Positions 32,841 to 45,371 of a stretch of DNA of 64,000 bases are shown one piece after another. Source of the stretch: Blasia pusilla. Taxonomy: Eukaryota; Marchantiophyta; Marchantiopsida; Blasiales. Below the pieces are notes generated by a model. That model was not told where the DNA came from. It saw only the letters and a program-made list of their open reading frames with translations, and ran no database searches. Position numbers and translations under genes: made by a program. The stretch is taken from contig CM114271.1 of the NCBI GenBank assembly GCA_050084515.1, forward strand, positions 40,176,001 to 40,240,000, in the 5' to 3' direction. Position 1 is the first letter of the stretch. Each line of letters starts with the position of its first letter.

Positions 32841-34590
32841 CTAAAAAATGTCACCATCAACTCTTTCCTCATCCATCCAATCTTCTAAAGGTTCCACGTG
32901 TCCCTCCTCATGAATAATCCAACCCAATCGTTGGGATTCTCGATGACCTTCAATCCTCTCGAAGGGTATTCCAAGATGCCAACATGCTTCACCATAGATA
33001 AATAGTAGAACAAAATATAGTGAAATATATGCTTCATTAAGGTTTGATATACGCTTCACTCCTCCTCCATGCAATCTTATAATTATATCCCAGTGGTCAA
33101 CATGTTCACTGCCATCACCCGACAATATAGCCGCAACCTCAGAAGCAATTGGTAAATTATAACGCTTAGCCTCGAGACCTCTCTTACTTGCCTCGAGGAT
33201 GATCCGCATATTGAGATCAGTTGTTTCATATGCCATATGACAAAAGATCTTCATATATGGGTTGCATTCATATAACATGTCTTGTAGCCCTATCAAAATA
33301 TCTATATTAAGATTAGACGATCTAGACATAACTCTTTCACGATTCTCCAATTCATTTGCGCTATCATGGATGTAGAGTTGAGCAAATTGGGGATGAACCC
33401 CCATATCAAGATGTAAGGATCCAATAGAATGTTAAATCCCACCTTGGACCCTAAAGTGTTCAGTGCCACCTATTTGTTCATTTACGTGCATTCCAATAGA
33501 TGCAAGTTGAAGCGCATAATTGTAAGCTTTAGTATGTGTAAGAAAATGAAGACTTCTAGGACCAATACCTGAAATCAAGGATTTCAGGAATGGAGGAGAC
33601 AATTTCAAGAGGGGTAAATGTATTCTCCCATGGCCATAACACATGCCATATGGTGAGTAACTAATCTTTAAGCCTTCACCCTTTCACATTTCCAATGTAA
33701 AGCATGACATGATGGACATATCTCTGTCATATAATCCAATGTATGACGACCGCTAACACAATTCAAACTCCTATGTGATCTCAACTACTTAATATCATTT
33801 TCTTGGAAATTTGGTTTGCTTGCAAGATTCAATAATGTATTTAATCTTACAACCCTATCAACAACATACAACAGAGGAATCCTGTAAGCATTTGGTTTAA
33901 TGACACTTTCTCGAGATAACACAACTCCATTAATGGTAGAAGACAAAGGATCTACTCTTGACCTTGCTTCATCCTCGTAATGGGGAAGAGTCAAAGAATT
34001 CTCAACAACTTCATGTTGAAACAGAATCGGAAGAGTGATATGTAACTCAACTTTTGGTATCACATAAGTAATTGGCCTTGTCGTAGATATATTCTCGATA
34101 ACTTCATGGAGTGCACTATCACATAACTCTCGTCATGGTGATGCATGTATCCGATCTGTAGATGGAAGATGAACTTCTTGATTTTCTCCTACCATTCCTC
34201 CATCCTCATTAAAAGGCTTGAGAAAACATCAATATATTACATAATACATACAAATAAAAAATGAACAATCAAAGATTTTCAGCGAGGATATAAAAAGTTA
34301 GATATGTACCTTATGGATTGACTACCAATAGCCATAAGCTCCTCATTTGGAGTAGTTGGAATACTTTGAACTACGATCGTAGTCTCAACTTGACCATGAA
34401 GCGCTTTCCTTCTTTTTCTATACTCTTGATAATAACACCTCTTTTTTTCTTTCAAGGCTTCCATTTTGTCAACACGAATAGCACGTTTTCGTTTTTGGGC
34501 CTCGCCGCGTAGAACCTTTCGAAAATCACGTACATCCATAGGATTCAATGGAATGGGAAGTCTAAAATAATACAGACATGTTAAGAGCAA
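32841..34590 (-). pseudogene. Helitron N-terminal region
   Basis: Broken frames with plant Helitron N-terminal features: FLTHTKAYNYALQLASIGMHV and MCYGHGRIHLPLL (33432-33644), LQDMLYECNPYMKIF and HDSANELENRE (32841-33404), and a basic stretch KEKKRCYYQEYRKRRKALHG at the far 5' end (34279-34590). Collinear with the Rep region. Confidence 0.75.
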
Positions 34591-34846
34591 TGCACTGACT
34601 TAAATTAAAAGGGAAGATTGTGAAGGTTGGAAATGTGGACATGCTAAATGATTGTCAATTTTGTGAATTTACGTTGGATATGTTTTGGGAAGGAATTCAT
34701 CTTCAACATGTGCTTTTTGGGCTAACATTTCCTTGCGACATGCACGACTTTCTTGTCATGCGTTCACACACATCAATTTTTGGAAGTCATGCAAATGTGT
34801 CGGATTTTATTGAATAGGAAGTCTGTGCAAAAATTCCAATATTTCA

Positions 34847-35083
34847 TCATTTTAGTATATACATACAAAACATGGGATGTAAGGCATATCGTGGAAATGG
34901 AAATAAGTTGCTTCCATTGTTCTCCCAAAGAAAGGTGCTTACATCAGAGAGGTGTTCTTCAATTCTTTGATTTGTTTCCCTGAATTTTGTTGTAGAATCT
35001 GTATATTTGTGATAACTCCGAGCGGCCGTCTCTCCACGTTCAAGAATAATCCACCTCCACTCGCCATCTACATTACACACCAC
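34847..35083 (-). pseudogene. Unrecognised frame next to the Helitron 5' part
   Basis: A 78-codon frame with GEWRWIILERGETAARSYHKY and a hydrophilic middle (RETNQRIEEHLSDVSTFL). No family recognised. It may be a worn captured exon or part of the Helitron's 5' region. Confidence 0.25.
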
Positions 35084-37276
35084 AAAACTACTTATTAAAA
35101 ATAAAAAAAATCATGTAAAATAGTAGAGAAAGACAATGATAAAAATTAAATGGGGAAATGAGGAAAAGAATTAGATGAGATAAGGAAAAAATATAAAGTG
35201 CAAAAAAAGGAGAAAGAGAATGAAAAAGTTGCGAACTAGACATAAACCAATTTTAGAGGAAGAGTTAAAAAAAAATTTAAGAGAAAGAGAAAGAGAAATT
35301 AATATTTTTTAAAAATAAGAAGAAGAAGAAAATATAAAGCTATTTAGTTGGGATGTTTAAGAAAAATTGGAAAAATATGAAAAAAATTTGGTGGGAAGAG
35401 GAAAAAAAGGAAAAAAGAAATCCGAGAGAGAATATCGGAAAGAAAATCTTATTTAGAAAACTCATATTAAAAAATGGGATTTAAAAAAATATATAAATAC
35501 CACCGAACCTACTATTGAACCTATCCCGAACCTAACATCGACTACCAACCCTACTCGCGGTCGGCACCGCCTCTGCTATTCGTAAGGCCCAGACATAACG
35601 GTCCAATTTTTGTGGACCGTTACATCATCAATCGAACGGCCCGTGTCTGAGACGCGGCCGCCCCTCACCCCCTTCCCCCCTACAATGATTCTAATGGTCC
35701 AGAGCTAGAGCTGCAGCGGAAGTCTGAACATGAGCAGTAGATGGAGTCAGAGTTGGGCTCAAAGTTGGTCCTGCTGAATTGGGAGGAGACAACAGGAGTC
35801 GAATCAAAACGTGAAGTCGATGTAGCACTACCTGGATTGTAGGAAGCATACAAACATTAGAATGTTATCGTGTGTATTGCTAGAGGTAGAGTTCGGAATC
35901 TATTGCATTACTTGTAATAGTCTATTCATACCAAGAATAATAAACCTCTGAATGCACGCCTCAACGGTTTGTGAAAAGAAAGCAAGTAAATTGACTGACG
36001 TCACCTGATTGTCGAGAGCACAATGGGGAGTTCTAATCTCTGTGAAGCAATAAATACAATGCTCCTCGTAGGTTTGGAACCTGAACGCGTCGTCTTGATC
36101 CCTCTCGTCAACTTTTCACTAAGTGAGAGGTCATTTAAATCAACGGACGTCCCTTCTCTCGAAGATCGTAACTGTCCTAAGGACGAAAAATTGAAAACTC
36201 GCATAAAAACGGTTAGAGCCTCAAGCGGCGGATAACCCTAAACCCTAAAATGCACCATCCAACGGTTATGAGAAAATATGCATCATAAGCCAATTTTTCG
36301 ATCTCCTCATGTGGCGAAAAGTCCACGTGGCAAAAGCCTGGCTGATTGCACTTATGAGAACGGGTTCTCCCATAATAGTATATATATTGTACATGCTACA
36401 TTTCTTTCATTTTTTTCCCTTATTGAGAAAGGGCCTCTCAAAATCAATGGGGGCACGATGGGTTTGCTTACTTAAGGTACCAACCCAAAAGCGTGCGTTA
36501 TGGGATTTTAAAACAACAGAAATTCAGAGTTTTTCGAAACTCCAAGAAAAACAGTCGTGACCGCGTGTCGAGGGCAGAGGTCGACAGTTGTAAGCCTCTT
36601 GAAGCAATCCCACCGCCAGACGTTAAATGATGAAACGCCACGCGCCTTCTTTATCGAAAATCCGAAAATGAGAGAAGGTTCCCCTAGCGAGCACCGCTCA
36701 TCGGATAGCGTTCTTTTAACCAAGGGCGTACCAAAGAGAGAGACGCCCGAGTCCCGACTGTCCGCCGCGAAGGAGAAGTCCCTCCACCGGGGGATGATGG
36801 TCAAGGTCACTGAGTGAGTACTCCCTCACTCTGCCACGCGGACGGACAGGCGTCCGCGATGCTTCTCCAACAAGCGACCCCTACCAACGGTGCGCCGTCT
36901 TATACTTGTGGCACATCTTCCGGGCCCCACCCCTCATTTTTTTCCCGCCCTTTCCTCTGTCAGTAATCCCACAGAGGAGGGAATCCAGAACGAACGCGCT
37001 TGTAAGGAGATCATCTGTTCAAAGGTTAGCCCACGCGGCGACCTGCACCAGCCGGTAGTAAAGGATACAGCTACGCTTCAGAGTTTTTGTTTGTACGCTA
37101 CAAAGGTAGGAGCTTTTGTGTAACATGTACGTGTCGCACTATCTGAAGTTACTTACGTCATATATTCTAATTCTTCTCGAATACAGTAATATGTAAAAGA
37201 CTTTTTTTACAAATAATACATTCAAAGGTTACGTAAGTCAAAATTATTTTCCTTTCAAAATTTAAGGTCAATGAAG
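35084..37276. other. Unassigned; purine-rich tract and interstitial telomere motif
   Basis: 35084-35480 is strongly purine-biased on the plus strand (many GAAA/GAGA runs). 36234-36250 is a telomere-like double motif. 36500-36990 is more G+C-rich than its surroundings, but no frame with recognisable features was found. Confidence 0.4.
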
Positions 37277-37448
37277 TTATATTATTATTGGAGAGTTTTT
37301 TTTAATTTTCAAAATTTTTCATACGTTGGTATGTTTAATGAATAACAATGTTCATATTTTGAATAAAAATTTTCATTTGAAATTTTTCATAGTTAATTTT
37401 CATTTTGGGAGGTAATTTAAACTCGTACATCGTATGAGCTTACACTAG
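37277..37448 (+). mobile_element. Miniature Helitron (worn)
   Basis: Starts TATATTATTATTGGAGAG and ends ...GGGAGGTAATTTAAACTCGTA-CAT-CGTATGAGCTTACACTAG, matching the 3' end of the copy at 58975. About 172 bp; the initial TC is mutated and the base after CTAG is C rather than T. Confidence 0.65.
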
Positions 37449-37849
37449 CTATTTACCTTGGTGAGATCATTCTAGGAAGTGAAGGCGTTGATGGGGCTTC
37501 TAATATGCGTCATTAAAAAAAATCATGTCCTTTAGTTTTGAAGGAAATGAATATTGGCATTTTTTTGTAATTTTGGACGTCATGGATCTCTTTTCGTTTA
37601 AAATTTGGAACTTTTTTCCATTTGTAAAACTTTCCGCCTTAGCCCTTAATTTGAGTTTAAAAATTTATCATTTTGGGAAACCAAAATGCTCACTTCTACT
37701 TCCACTCAAGGGTGACTAATAGTCCAAGTACTATGCCACGCTGCATCTCCTCTCCTTGGTATAATTTACCATGATGCATAGGATTTAAACGTATTTTCAT
37801 TAATGACAATATAGTAAGAGGAAATCATCAAAAGACATTTGACTTTCTT

Positions 37850-38830
37850 TGTGATATGCTAAGGAGCCAATTGACTACCGATCTGATGCATTCACATGAG
37901 TCTTACCAAAGAGGTTGGTGAGTATTGAGAGACAAGTTTTTATCAATCTATTGTGTCTTGCCATAGAGGATTACACAAAAGGGAATTGGATAGCTCTTTG
38001 ATATTTGGCAGTCTAAAATTGTGCAACTTGTCCTCAAAGTAATTAAAACACTTGTGGAGTTGGCTTGTGGGATAGTGAGTTGACCAAAAAGGCAACGTAT
38101 TGAGAGGATGAAATCTTATTTTGAAGAATAACATAGCTATCTAAATTCTTGCAATGCAATTAATATGACTCACTTTCTCATGAAACTATTAGCTGGTGCA
38201 AACTCAACGGTATGGTATAGTCATAAAAATAAATCTTATGTGTGTGCAATGCAAACTATTTTTATTCAAGATTGTGATTTTTGAATGTGTTCATCATATA
38301 TCCGATTTCCTTGATTCTTGACTTTTCCAAACCTACCAATTCTACAAAAATATCAGCTCATGCCAAAGGGTCCTCGATGGACTTTTAGTTCCTCTAATAA
38401 ATGGCAAGAGAATTGAGGAGCACATTATTGATGATATAGGATATCCACTATTTGCCACAGCTTGTAGTTCCTTATCTTGAAACACCTATTGGAAAAAATG
38501 ATACCTAGAACTATGATCATTCTTCCATGAGGATGTGTGTGGAGAGATCTTTCGCCCGATTAAAAGAGATATGGCACATGCTCAACTAACTCATTTACAA
38601 GCCCAACTTACATATATTTCCAAAGATGATCTTTGTTGCACAAACTCTTTATAATATTATGATAGATAGAGAAGATCCTCTTGTCGATGGTCTCGTAGAT
38701 CCCTCGTCCTTGACAAGGATCCATGTACAAAGAGGTTCTAACAATCCTCCAAACAATGAAATATATGATGTAAAAAGAAATAGTGATACTCTTTTCAAGA
38801 ATGTCATGGCAGGAGCTCAATAGTAATTTC
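37850..38830 (+). pseudogene. PIF/Harbinger transposase (DDE_Tnp_4-like), decayed
   Basis: Plus-strand fragments in family order: LFDIWQSKIVQLVLKVIKTL (near 38000), the site of GVGxSTV-type helix-turn-helix; NKSYVCAMQTIFIQDCDF (near 38230); DDIGYPLF (near 38435), equivalent to the D-x-GYPL block around the second catalytic Asp; and MCVERSFARLKEIWHML, then MIFVAQTLYNIMIDREDP (38530-38700), equivalent to ERxFGRLK...HN. Many stops and shifts. Terminal inverted repeats were not identified. Confidence 0.7.
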
Positions 38831-39012
38831 AACATGGTAATAAAGTTGAGTCATTTATCATGCAATGAGTACATCATACATGCATTCTTTTTACCATATC
38901 TTATACATGAATTATGATAGATAACATGTGAATGAAGTTGCATTTTGTTATGAATTCCAATGAATTTTTCTTGAACATAAGATTTGAAGATGTTAATGAC
39001 GTTGAATTACTG

Positions 39013-40240
39013 TCAAATGTACGATTTCAAGATATCCCTTCTTAATCTCCTACTAATGATACGAGACAGTGTTGTAGAGATCAATTTGAAAACATCTGCA
39101 ATCTTTTGTAGGACTTGTAGTTTTAATTTTTGTTTCTCAAGATCTTGTCTATGAGCACGATCCATAACATATACTATGGAATCAGTAAATTGGTGGGGGC
39201 CATGGAGCTCCCATGTCGTCATTTTCCTCAAATATGAACACTGAGGATTTTTTTTTCATAGATCCATATTCACAATACCACATAACCACAACAAAATTGT
39301 AACTTCAATTGAAAGTCTCCCATTATTTTGAAGATGTGAATGAATAAAGAAATGTTCCAAGTAGTCATAATGTGGAAGAAAATCATTATTAAAAGAACCT
39401 TGAATAGGAAAAGACCATGAAGGTGGAGTGCTTAACGGTAGCTTAGTAGACACCCTTTTTAACTCACTAGGATCTCAAATGACTCCACCTCTACATTAAT
39501 AAACAAGAATTTGGTAACAACCTTTATTTTCGTCATAAGTGATGGTCAATGAGAAATAAACATTGCCATTCATATTCATATACCTAGAGTTACGGGTGGA
39601 GTTGCGGGAGTGATGGGTGGGATTTTGTTGCATGAGAGTTCCCTCGTATATTAGATATCCATAAGTATATGCACTTCCATGACCAATCGTTAATGAGGAA
39701 GTCCATTGTCAAGGCCATTTCCATCTTGGGAGGAAAAAAATTTTGACAATATGAAAATATGATAAGATCATTATTAAGATCAAGGAGACCATAAGTATGA
39801 AAGCACAACACTCCCATGCTCCGCATCTTATAGTCTAGAAAGCCAATATACTATATCTTTGTTGTAAGTTTCATTGAAGCTTAAAGGTAGAGCCTTCTGA
39901 TCCTTTTTTGACATGTGTGTGTCATAGTACGATAACTCGCCATTCGCTGCCTTCTCCTCCCAAACATCAACACGTGCTAAATAAATAGATAAGTGTGACA
40001 TGAAAAAATAAAAGTTTTGGAAAGGCATGAGATTATAAATCTTTTCTTAAACCAACTTACCTTTTACATTTTGTTCGCAACAACATTCAATTTTTTCTTG
40101 CATGCTTGCCCATCACGAATTAGTTGAGCCAATTCTTCTTGTAGCAATAGTCAACCATTTTTCCCCACTTTTGCTTTAAGATGGCCATATTAAATGGAGT
40201 AATATAATTCAACTACCTCCTTTCACTATACTTTTAAAAA
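39013..40240 (-). pseudogene. Trihelix/SANT-like DNA-binding partner of the Harbinger element
   Basis: Minus-strand fragments: QEELAQLIRDGQACKKKLNVV (near 40100), then VDVWEEKAANGELSYYDTHM and SKKDQKALPLSFNETY (39828-40028), and a C-terminal helical part VMDRAHRQDLEKQKLKLQVL (39013-39231). SYY-M---D---LPLSF is typical of plant trihelix (GT-factor-like) proteins. PIF/Harbinger elements usually encode a second, Myb/SANT-type protein on the opposite strand, which fits the position. It could alternatively be a captured host transcription-factor fragment. Not intact. Confidence 0.5.
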
Positions 40241-41182
40241 AGACCCTAAATTTATTAGCATGAGTGATTTCCTGAAGGTATAGTATCAAGCCTATCTTAA
40301 GACAACTATGAATCAAAAGTTCTTGAATAGTAAATGAAAAGGATTAGATCAAACTCGGTTAAACTACCCAAACTTTGAAATGAGTGACCGACTTTTCAAA
40401 CTGATACTAAAGTCATCAAATCTATATAATATCTTATCTCGAATGAAACTAATTTGACACCAATGTAGAATTGCAACTTATAGTAAGATTAATATGCCTA
40501 CATTCTTTAGTCATGGAATGACACCTCATCCACATAACTTCTTTGGATTTAGCATAGTACAATATCTTGAGCCATTTGTCAATCGTAATCATCATGGTAA
40601 AACAAAATTCATCGACATGACATAAACTATTAGAGTTGGTCATCATGACCTTCTATTGTGAGAGAAGGATGTATTTCATAATCGCACAACAACCAATTTA
40701 AGTGCATAAGCAGGTCTAGAGGTCCAACAATGAGGAACGATTAAGAAATGTGTGATGAGTTGTGATTGAAGAAGGCTCCACCATTTGGGCAAGGTGCATA
40801 GTAGAGTGTATGACACATCAAAGAGTTGGCAATGGTGATGCCATAGCGGATTAACACAATGGGGTTAGGATTGAGTTACAATTAATATATTGCATTAATT
40901 TTCTCTCAATTCATATAAATTGATGGACAAAAGTTCACACCTCCGTGAATTTGCCTTTGATTTAAATGTGCCAAAACCAAACCAATAGGTCAATGAGAAC
41001 TCAAATTTCTTCAAATCTATGAAACATGATCAAAACCCCTTCAAATATCTCGGAAGAACAAAGCACATTCAAATGTAGGACAAGGAACATTGCACTTGTG
41101 GAAGTTTAGATACCCTCCCAAAAAATTATAATCACTCACCATCACCATAATTTCCTCTGATGGAAAGGTCTAACAACCACCC
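40241..41182. other. No recognisable gene
   Basis: A/T-rich stretch with only short frames; no motif or repeat structure stood out. Confidence 0.5.
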
Positions 41183-42480
41183 TCAAAAAAATGTAGGGAA
41201 ACTAAATTCTTGACAGATAACAATTGGTTCCTTCAAAAGTTTGACCGGTTTGGAAGGGCGTGAGGACGCAACCCCTACCTCGTGCCCAAAGTTTTTGGGC
41301 GTCGGCCATGTGGTGACCATGCTTAGATTGTGTAACTCTAATGATAAACTAATGATTGTGACTAGTTTCATGGTAATGCAAGTCGTAAGATCAAATGCAT
41401 CTCTTAAAACGGCCAACATTGATGAGGGGAAGTGGCCCATGGGATAAAGCACTCAAAGAAGAGTGCAAAGTCTATGCATGCATGGTTGCTATTCAAAACC
41501 CTACTCACCTTCATTCCAAATTTAGACATCCAACTTTGATCTCCAACATAAAGCTCTCCCTCTAGAAAATCAAGATGTGTTGGTCTAGCCACCTTTGCAC
41601 CCTATGCTTCAACAACATATGAAAAAATCCATAGATGCTTATTTACTCTCATCTTTCCCCTAATCATTGCCTTAATAATCTCTATAAGCTATGAGCCAAC
41701 AAATGGATGTAATGAGATAGAGATATGCCACTTGGATCCCTTGTTTCATCCAGGTTATCATCCAAGGGAGATTGCTAGTTTAGGTCCATCTCATAACACA
41801 ACATCTATCTCCATCATGTGTCTTTAGGCACTGCCATCATACCTATAAATAAACCCATCACTTGCTCTTGCTCATAAAAAAACAACCTCCTCTATTCCTT
41901 GATCTTTTTTGCATATTCCATATTATGCGTGGTTTTCCTTAATGAAAGGTATGCATGGGATGATGAAAAAGAACAAAGATGGATAAGTTTGCTCTTAGAA
42001 TTTCTCCATCCTATTGGCCAATGCCCATGGTGTTTATCATTGTGAGCTGTTTTTAGAGATGGTCGCCCTAGATTCAAGACCACATAAATAGTCAAATGGG
42101 ATGCTCTTTGAATTCCATCATAATCTCGCCTCAACGTCTCCGATGGTAGAAGGTTTGTCCACCCTAATTATGGATGAGTTGTACGTATTATGATACTCTC
42201 CACGTCTTACAGTTGGTCTTAACCATTGTTGTATATAAAGCACAATCGTCAAAACTTATGTATGGGTGTCACAAAATAATGACACATTCTCCATAATGTA
42301 TGCCGAAGAATAAGTCTAGCTCTTCTATATGTTTCGCAAGACTCATAGGATGTCCCGAAGCATGTAAACGAAACCCTTGATTGACCAATCAATAACCATT
42401 GACATAACCATCCAAAGATCACCAAATGAATTATCATACTCCTATTAAAATCCTAAGCTCTCCAAAATGAACTATTTGTA
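41183..42480 (-). pseudogene. Gypsy element C: worn methyltransferase region and downstream
   Basis: The nucleotide order at 42150-42440 follows the methyltransferase region of element A (15790-15990): ACATTCTCCATAATGTATGC against ACATTCTCCAAAATGTATGC on the plus strand. In translation YIMENV matches motif VI, and at 41950-42130 the sequence follows 15480-15670. 41183-41600 is less certain and is included only by position. No frame is open through the domain. It is the third occurrence of this domain in the window. Confidence 0.5.
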
Positions 42481-42619
42481 AGTAATATATGCTAATACCT
42501 GCTTATTGTTGATGTTAGTAAGAACTCAACACGCTACTTGAATTACCTTGTCAATCCGTAATGAGAATGTTCTTGTGATCTACCCGTATGTTGACATATA
42601 AAAATACAACCAAAGAGAT

Positions 42620-44117
42620 CTAGCATCCGTGCACCCTCCTCAAGACGTTGGCACAAAACTCCTTTGGTATCCAAAAATTATAGTGTCACCACTTTATGAG
42701 AAAATTTTATTCCTCATGCTTTGGAATGAAAGTGTAGCTCCATGTTTGCCCCAAATAAGCTCACGAGAGTTTGATGTTCGTATCCACAATGATAAAAAAA
42801 ATTATTGCCTTGGGAAGAGACACCCAAGATTACCACCCTCATTGATTGGAAACTTCCTTCTCTTAAAAATCAAGGATGAATCCAAGGGGCTAGAAAATTT
42901 TCCTCCCCATTGAAAAATTGTAAAACTCTACTCATGTCACGATTGAACAAGCGTACACCATTGCATTATGAATCAAAAGCTCTTGTTGAACTTTGATCTC
43001 TAAATCCTACCAAGCCATAAATTTTGTGGGGGAAAAACACCCTAATTAACAAATAATTGTATCTTGAAGGGATGTAGCTCGATGTCTTCTTTGTATAGCT
43101 CAAACACAAAATACGTTGCCTTCCTAATATAAAATTTTATCTTCAAAATCCAATATGATATATTGTAGATGGTATACCCTACATATCAGACTAGCCAAGT
43201 GAAACACATAAGTACTCTAATTCTCCAACAATACTATTCTCGCTATCAACATAGCTCACTTTATTGTAGGTTAGTTGCAAATTGGCACATCCACCAAGCT
43301 ATCTTCCTAAGCCTTTTAAGAATCATGGGGGATATCTCAAGCATGTGCTCCAAGGGTAGGTCCACCTTCTCACTAACTATCTATGTACAAGAGATAATAA
43401 TTTCTCCATGCTCACAAAATAAGATGGCTAACCAAGACATCTTAACTCACCCAACTCCAACAGTGCCAAGTCCATGGTTAAAAATTAAGGACTTTGAAAC
43501 AGTTTATTGGCAATCCCCAACAATGTACATTGTGAGCTAATCATGCACTTGCTTCACTGGTAAGAACAATGGATTGCCAATGACCTACGGAGTGCCTTCG
43601 ATAATGTGAATGACTGACATAGGAAACTAATAATGTGAATGCCCATATGTTCCCAATTGTGGGTCTAATTGAACTTGCACTTCCAAGTGGCTTGATCTGT
43701 CTTGCACCACTTTGAGTTACAATAATGATAAGATAAATGTGTGCTATTGTACATATGACCCTCACCATACTACAAAAAAACACTTATATCATGATATCAT
43801 GTGGATGTTGTAGTTAAGTTAGACATTCATGGATTTGTATCGTATTCCGATTCCTCTGATTGATCCATCTTCATGAGTATTGTTGCATCTCATGCATTTC
43901 GTGTAACTTCTTTGGTAGGTGGTGTGCCTCATTCACCATTTCCATAATCTTCTATGAGTCCACTACTAGTACCTCTTCCTCCCTCTAAGCATAAATTTTG
44001 GTGAAGTTTGGAATATCTATATCTTGTATGATCGGACATATGATAGTTGGTCACATACTTGGTTATGGTGGTACCATATGAGGATGGGTTATTGATAAGA
44101 TGAGCCGTTTTCTGCAC
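42620..44117 (-). pseudogene. Gypsy element C: worn gag/protease region
   Basis: CCAAGGGTAGGTCCACC at about 43350 corresponds to TAAGGGTAGGTCCATCACC of element A at 17300. VICTIAHIYLIIIVTQSGA (about 43690-43760) aligns with MCKVAQIEAAAIMICGAA. KLHQNLCLEGGRG at about 43990 aligns with the gag stretch near 17930. All frames are short. Identified mainly through collinearity with element A. Confidence 0.45.
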
Positions 44118-44631
44118 TCAAACCTAATTTTGTACTCCCTCCATCTACGGGGTCTACCTCAAGTCCACTTGCAACAAACTACTAAATAAATAAACTAATA
44201 ACCCTACAAGGCTACACTCACACATATACACAAAGAGAACTAGATTGCATAAATAAGAAGAGTGAGAATGTGGACAAGAGTCTTATCTTTTACTCGATAT
44301 CAAGGTAGGGATAAGAAGTGATTGCCCTAGAATCCATATAAAAGGCTTATTACTCTATTCTTTATGGTGACATGTACACACAAGTTACTTTTTGACTTGC
44401 CATTTAAAATTCCTCTTACTAAACTATATGAGTTATCTTGAGCTTGGGCACTATATGTCATCGCCTCATACGCTTATGATATTAGTCATTGTGTCTAAGC
44501 ATACTATGCTACCTCAATAGTGCTTATCTCCCAACACAATATTCTTAATATTTTAGATCATCTCGATAGATTCACTATCCAATGGTGGAAATGATTATGC
44601 AACAAATGTATGAGTGATTCTTAATAGAGGA

Positions 44632-44830
44632 CTAGTAAGGTGCCCGTGCGATGCATAGGAAATACAAAAGTGTTTGAAGAGTTAGTGTATAGCTCATAAA
44701 AGGAAGAAATTAATTCAATTTTTTTCTTGATGCCCGTAGCATGTTAAACATTTTCTTGTTGCCCAATTGCCACGTGTCAAGCAGAGAGGTGTTTGCAAAT
44801 CAAGAAGGCACTCTCCTATAATAATATAGA
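44632..44830 (-). mobile_element. Miniature Helitron
   Basis: 199 bp, minus strand. The 5' end is A/TCTATATTATTATAGGAGAG; the 3' end is ATCGCACGGGCACCTTACTAG/T. Both host bases (A before, T after) fit Helitron insertion between A and T. Non-coding. Confidence 0.85.
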
Positions 44831-44859
44831 TTATGGATGTCTCACCCAAACTTGTTTTG

Positions 44860-45170
44860 CATGTACATATTGCTACACAACATATATTAATATCGCTAAT
44901 CAAACACTAAAACACTAAACTCACCCATACTTAACTGTGGAGTCAACAAATGGCGGAAAATATCTCTTATAGGGGAAATTTTGGAAGAGGGCCAAGGGAA
45001 AGAGAGGATATACCTTAAGAAGAGAGTTCAAGAGCTCATTATCTCTTTGTTGAACCTCTCTGCATGAAGCAGTGAAGTTATGGTACTCATTGCCTTGTGA
45101 GTAACCCAAGCCTCTAGTGCAAGCATTTCACCTTCTCGACCCTAAACCTTAAATAGAGGTTCGAGGCTCG
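44860..45170 (+). repeat. Worn LTR-like fragment, rearranged
   Basis: 44860-44900 resembles the start of the direct repeat flank (GCTACACAACATATAT). 44995-45115 is the reverse complement of the LTR block around GAGGCTTGGATTAC ... TCAAGCTC ... AAGGTATA. The two parts are in opposite relative order, so a rearrangement or two insertions are involved. A further trace (AAATAGCAAGTTTCT) is near 45405. Confidence 0.5.
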
Positions 45171-45181
45171 CTTTCTATAAA

Positions 45182-45371
45182 CTAGCATCCTGCTTGTGCA
45201 TAGCATAAGTTTAAAAATCACTGTAAAAGAAACACGTATGTTAAATTTAGCTCCTCTTGTTAGCTCTTGTGTTAAGCAATACACGTGTCAATACGAGAGG
45301 AGTGCATAAAGCATATGTGTCGACACCAAAGGAGGGGTTCCTCAAACCCCATCCTCTTTTAATAATATAGA
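45182..45371 (-). mobile_element. Miniature Helitron
   Basis: 190 bp, minus strand. 5' A/TCTATATTATTAAAAGAGGA; 3' hairpin CTTATGCTATGCACAAG, then CAGGATGCTAG/T. A and T flanks are intact. It sits inside the worn LTR remains, so it is younger than those. Confidence 0.85.

Larger units (their letters stand above)
28703..34590 (-). mobile_element. Decayed autonomous Helitron
   Basis: Minus-strand rolling-circle transposon carrying, from 5' to 3', an N-terminal region, a Helitron-like N domain, an HUH Rep domain and a Pif1-family helicase. The 3' terminus is well defined: on the minus strand CCCGCGTGCATCACACGGGC, then ACTTACTAG followed by T at 28703-28702, i.e. hairpin plus CTAG/T. The 5' TC end was not found; coding homology reaches at least 34590 and the element may extend to about 35.1 kb. 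Numerous stops and frameshifts make it non-functional as protein source. Confidence 0.85.

Noticed and set aside
41241-42134. Inverted pair suggested by similar peptides ending KWPMG and HWPIG
   Set aside because: Only a short, weak nucleotide match on inspection; insufficient to call an inverted repeat.
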